Positions 63,660 through 64,000 of a stretch of DNA of 64,000 nucleotides are shown one piece after another. Both the position numbers and the translations under genes were made by a program. This DNA comes from Lethocerus indicus (lineage: Eukaryota > Arthropoda > Insecta > Hemiptera > Belostomatidae), in assembly GCA_019843655.1 (NCBI GenBank), contig JACDQD010000011.1, positions 13,868,604 to 13,932,603 of the forward strand. The letters are read 5' to 3'. Each line of letters begins with the position of its first letter. Position 1 is the first letter of the stretch. The notes beneath the pieces are model-generated. The model made no database searches, was not told the origin of the DNA, and saw only the letters and a program-made list of their open reading frames with translations.

Positions 63660-64000
63660 CTCAAGCTTAAAATACATTTGCAGCCCCATTTAGGGGCGAA
63701 TGAAAACTAACCCTAATTTCGACCCTAATATTAACTGCCTAAAATCACCTTCAATTATTATTTTTAATAATCAACTTGCTCAATTAATCAATGTTCAATG
63801 TAATCGTTAAATTTTAGTGATATGGATAACTTCGAATTTAGGTTACTAAGCAACACGGATGGGAAAATACATGTCCATCCTACAAAAAATTGATGAAACG
63901 CAAACGTGCGTGTAAAAGCTATTTTCGCATCAAAAGTAGAAGACGTACTTTGTGAAGGACAATAGAGAGCGGAAGCGCTCGCGAACCGCCCGGGTAAATT

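Larger units (their letters stand above)
59688..64000. other. Region upstream of the candidate first exon; no confident gene
   Basis: If the 59.66-kb exon is real, its 5' UTR and promoter lie here on the minus strand. Visible near it are the palindromic E-box TGCACGTGCA (59748-59757) and the inverted pair TCTCGAG/CTCGAGA (59819-59841), which sits within an imperfect direct repeat of ATGCTRTCTCG. I could not place a TATA box or initiator with confidence. Further out are a dispersed-repeat copy at 60.1-60.3 kb, a 22-bp palindrome at 61.7 kb and a stem-loop at 63.6 kb. Confidence 0.4.

Noticed and set aside
1..64000. CRISPR arrays, bacterial operons, rRNA genes, viral insertions
   Set aside because: No regularly spaced repeats, Shine-Dalgarno-ordered genes, rRNA-like conserved blocks or recognisable viral proteins were seen.

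Overview
This window looks like intronic DNA from an arthropod, most likely an insect, carried inside one large gene on the minus strand. It is AT-rich, with scattered GC-rich patches and many short ORFs (all under 190 codons) that resemble nothing I know. There are no operons, rRNA or bacterial-type genes. The one securely recognisable coding piece is a 72-nt minus-strand exon at 8978-9049. It has canonical splice sites and encodes the start of the SAM domain of the DLC1/STARD13 RhoGAP family (Drosophila crossveinless-c, cv-c).

Layout, in the direction of transcription (high to low coordinates). Positions 64000-59688 are upstream or 5' sequence with no confident gene. Positions 59687-59660 hold a candidate short first coding exon that ends in a strong donor and has the phase the SAM exon needs. 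Positions 59659-9050 would then be a single intron of about 50.6 kb. Inside it are two sites, at 49966/49965 and 25666/25665, where a full 3' splice site abuts a GTGAGT 5' splice site. Each is followed 29-34 nt later by a GTAAGT. This is the architecture of recursive splicing ratchet points, and they would divide the intron into steps of about 9.7, 24.3 and 16.6 kb. The SAM exon follows at 9049-8978, and 8977-1 is the next, incomplete intron. I did not find the second SAM exon, so it probably lies beyond position 1.

The intron carries a previously unnoted family of short decayed repeats. At least eight copies, all in the same orientation (plus, antisense to the gene), share blocks of about 78-85% identity. 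In part they differ mainly at third codon positions, which suggests remnants of a mobile element or duplicated coding unit. The rest is microsatellites, perfect hairpins and palindromes, and clustered transcription-factor-like motifs. The clearest are three abutting AP-1 heptamers at 53825-53845, an 11-bp SOX-type hairpin at 35150-35178, a 22-bp palindrome at 61715-61736, and a hairpin pair just upstream of the 49.97-kb ratchet point. Stretches not listed separately are intronic DNA in which I see only AT-rich sequence, chance ORFs and short simple repeats.
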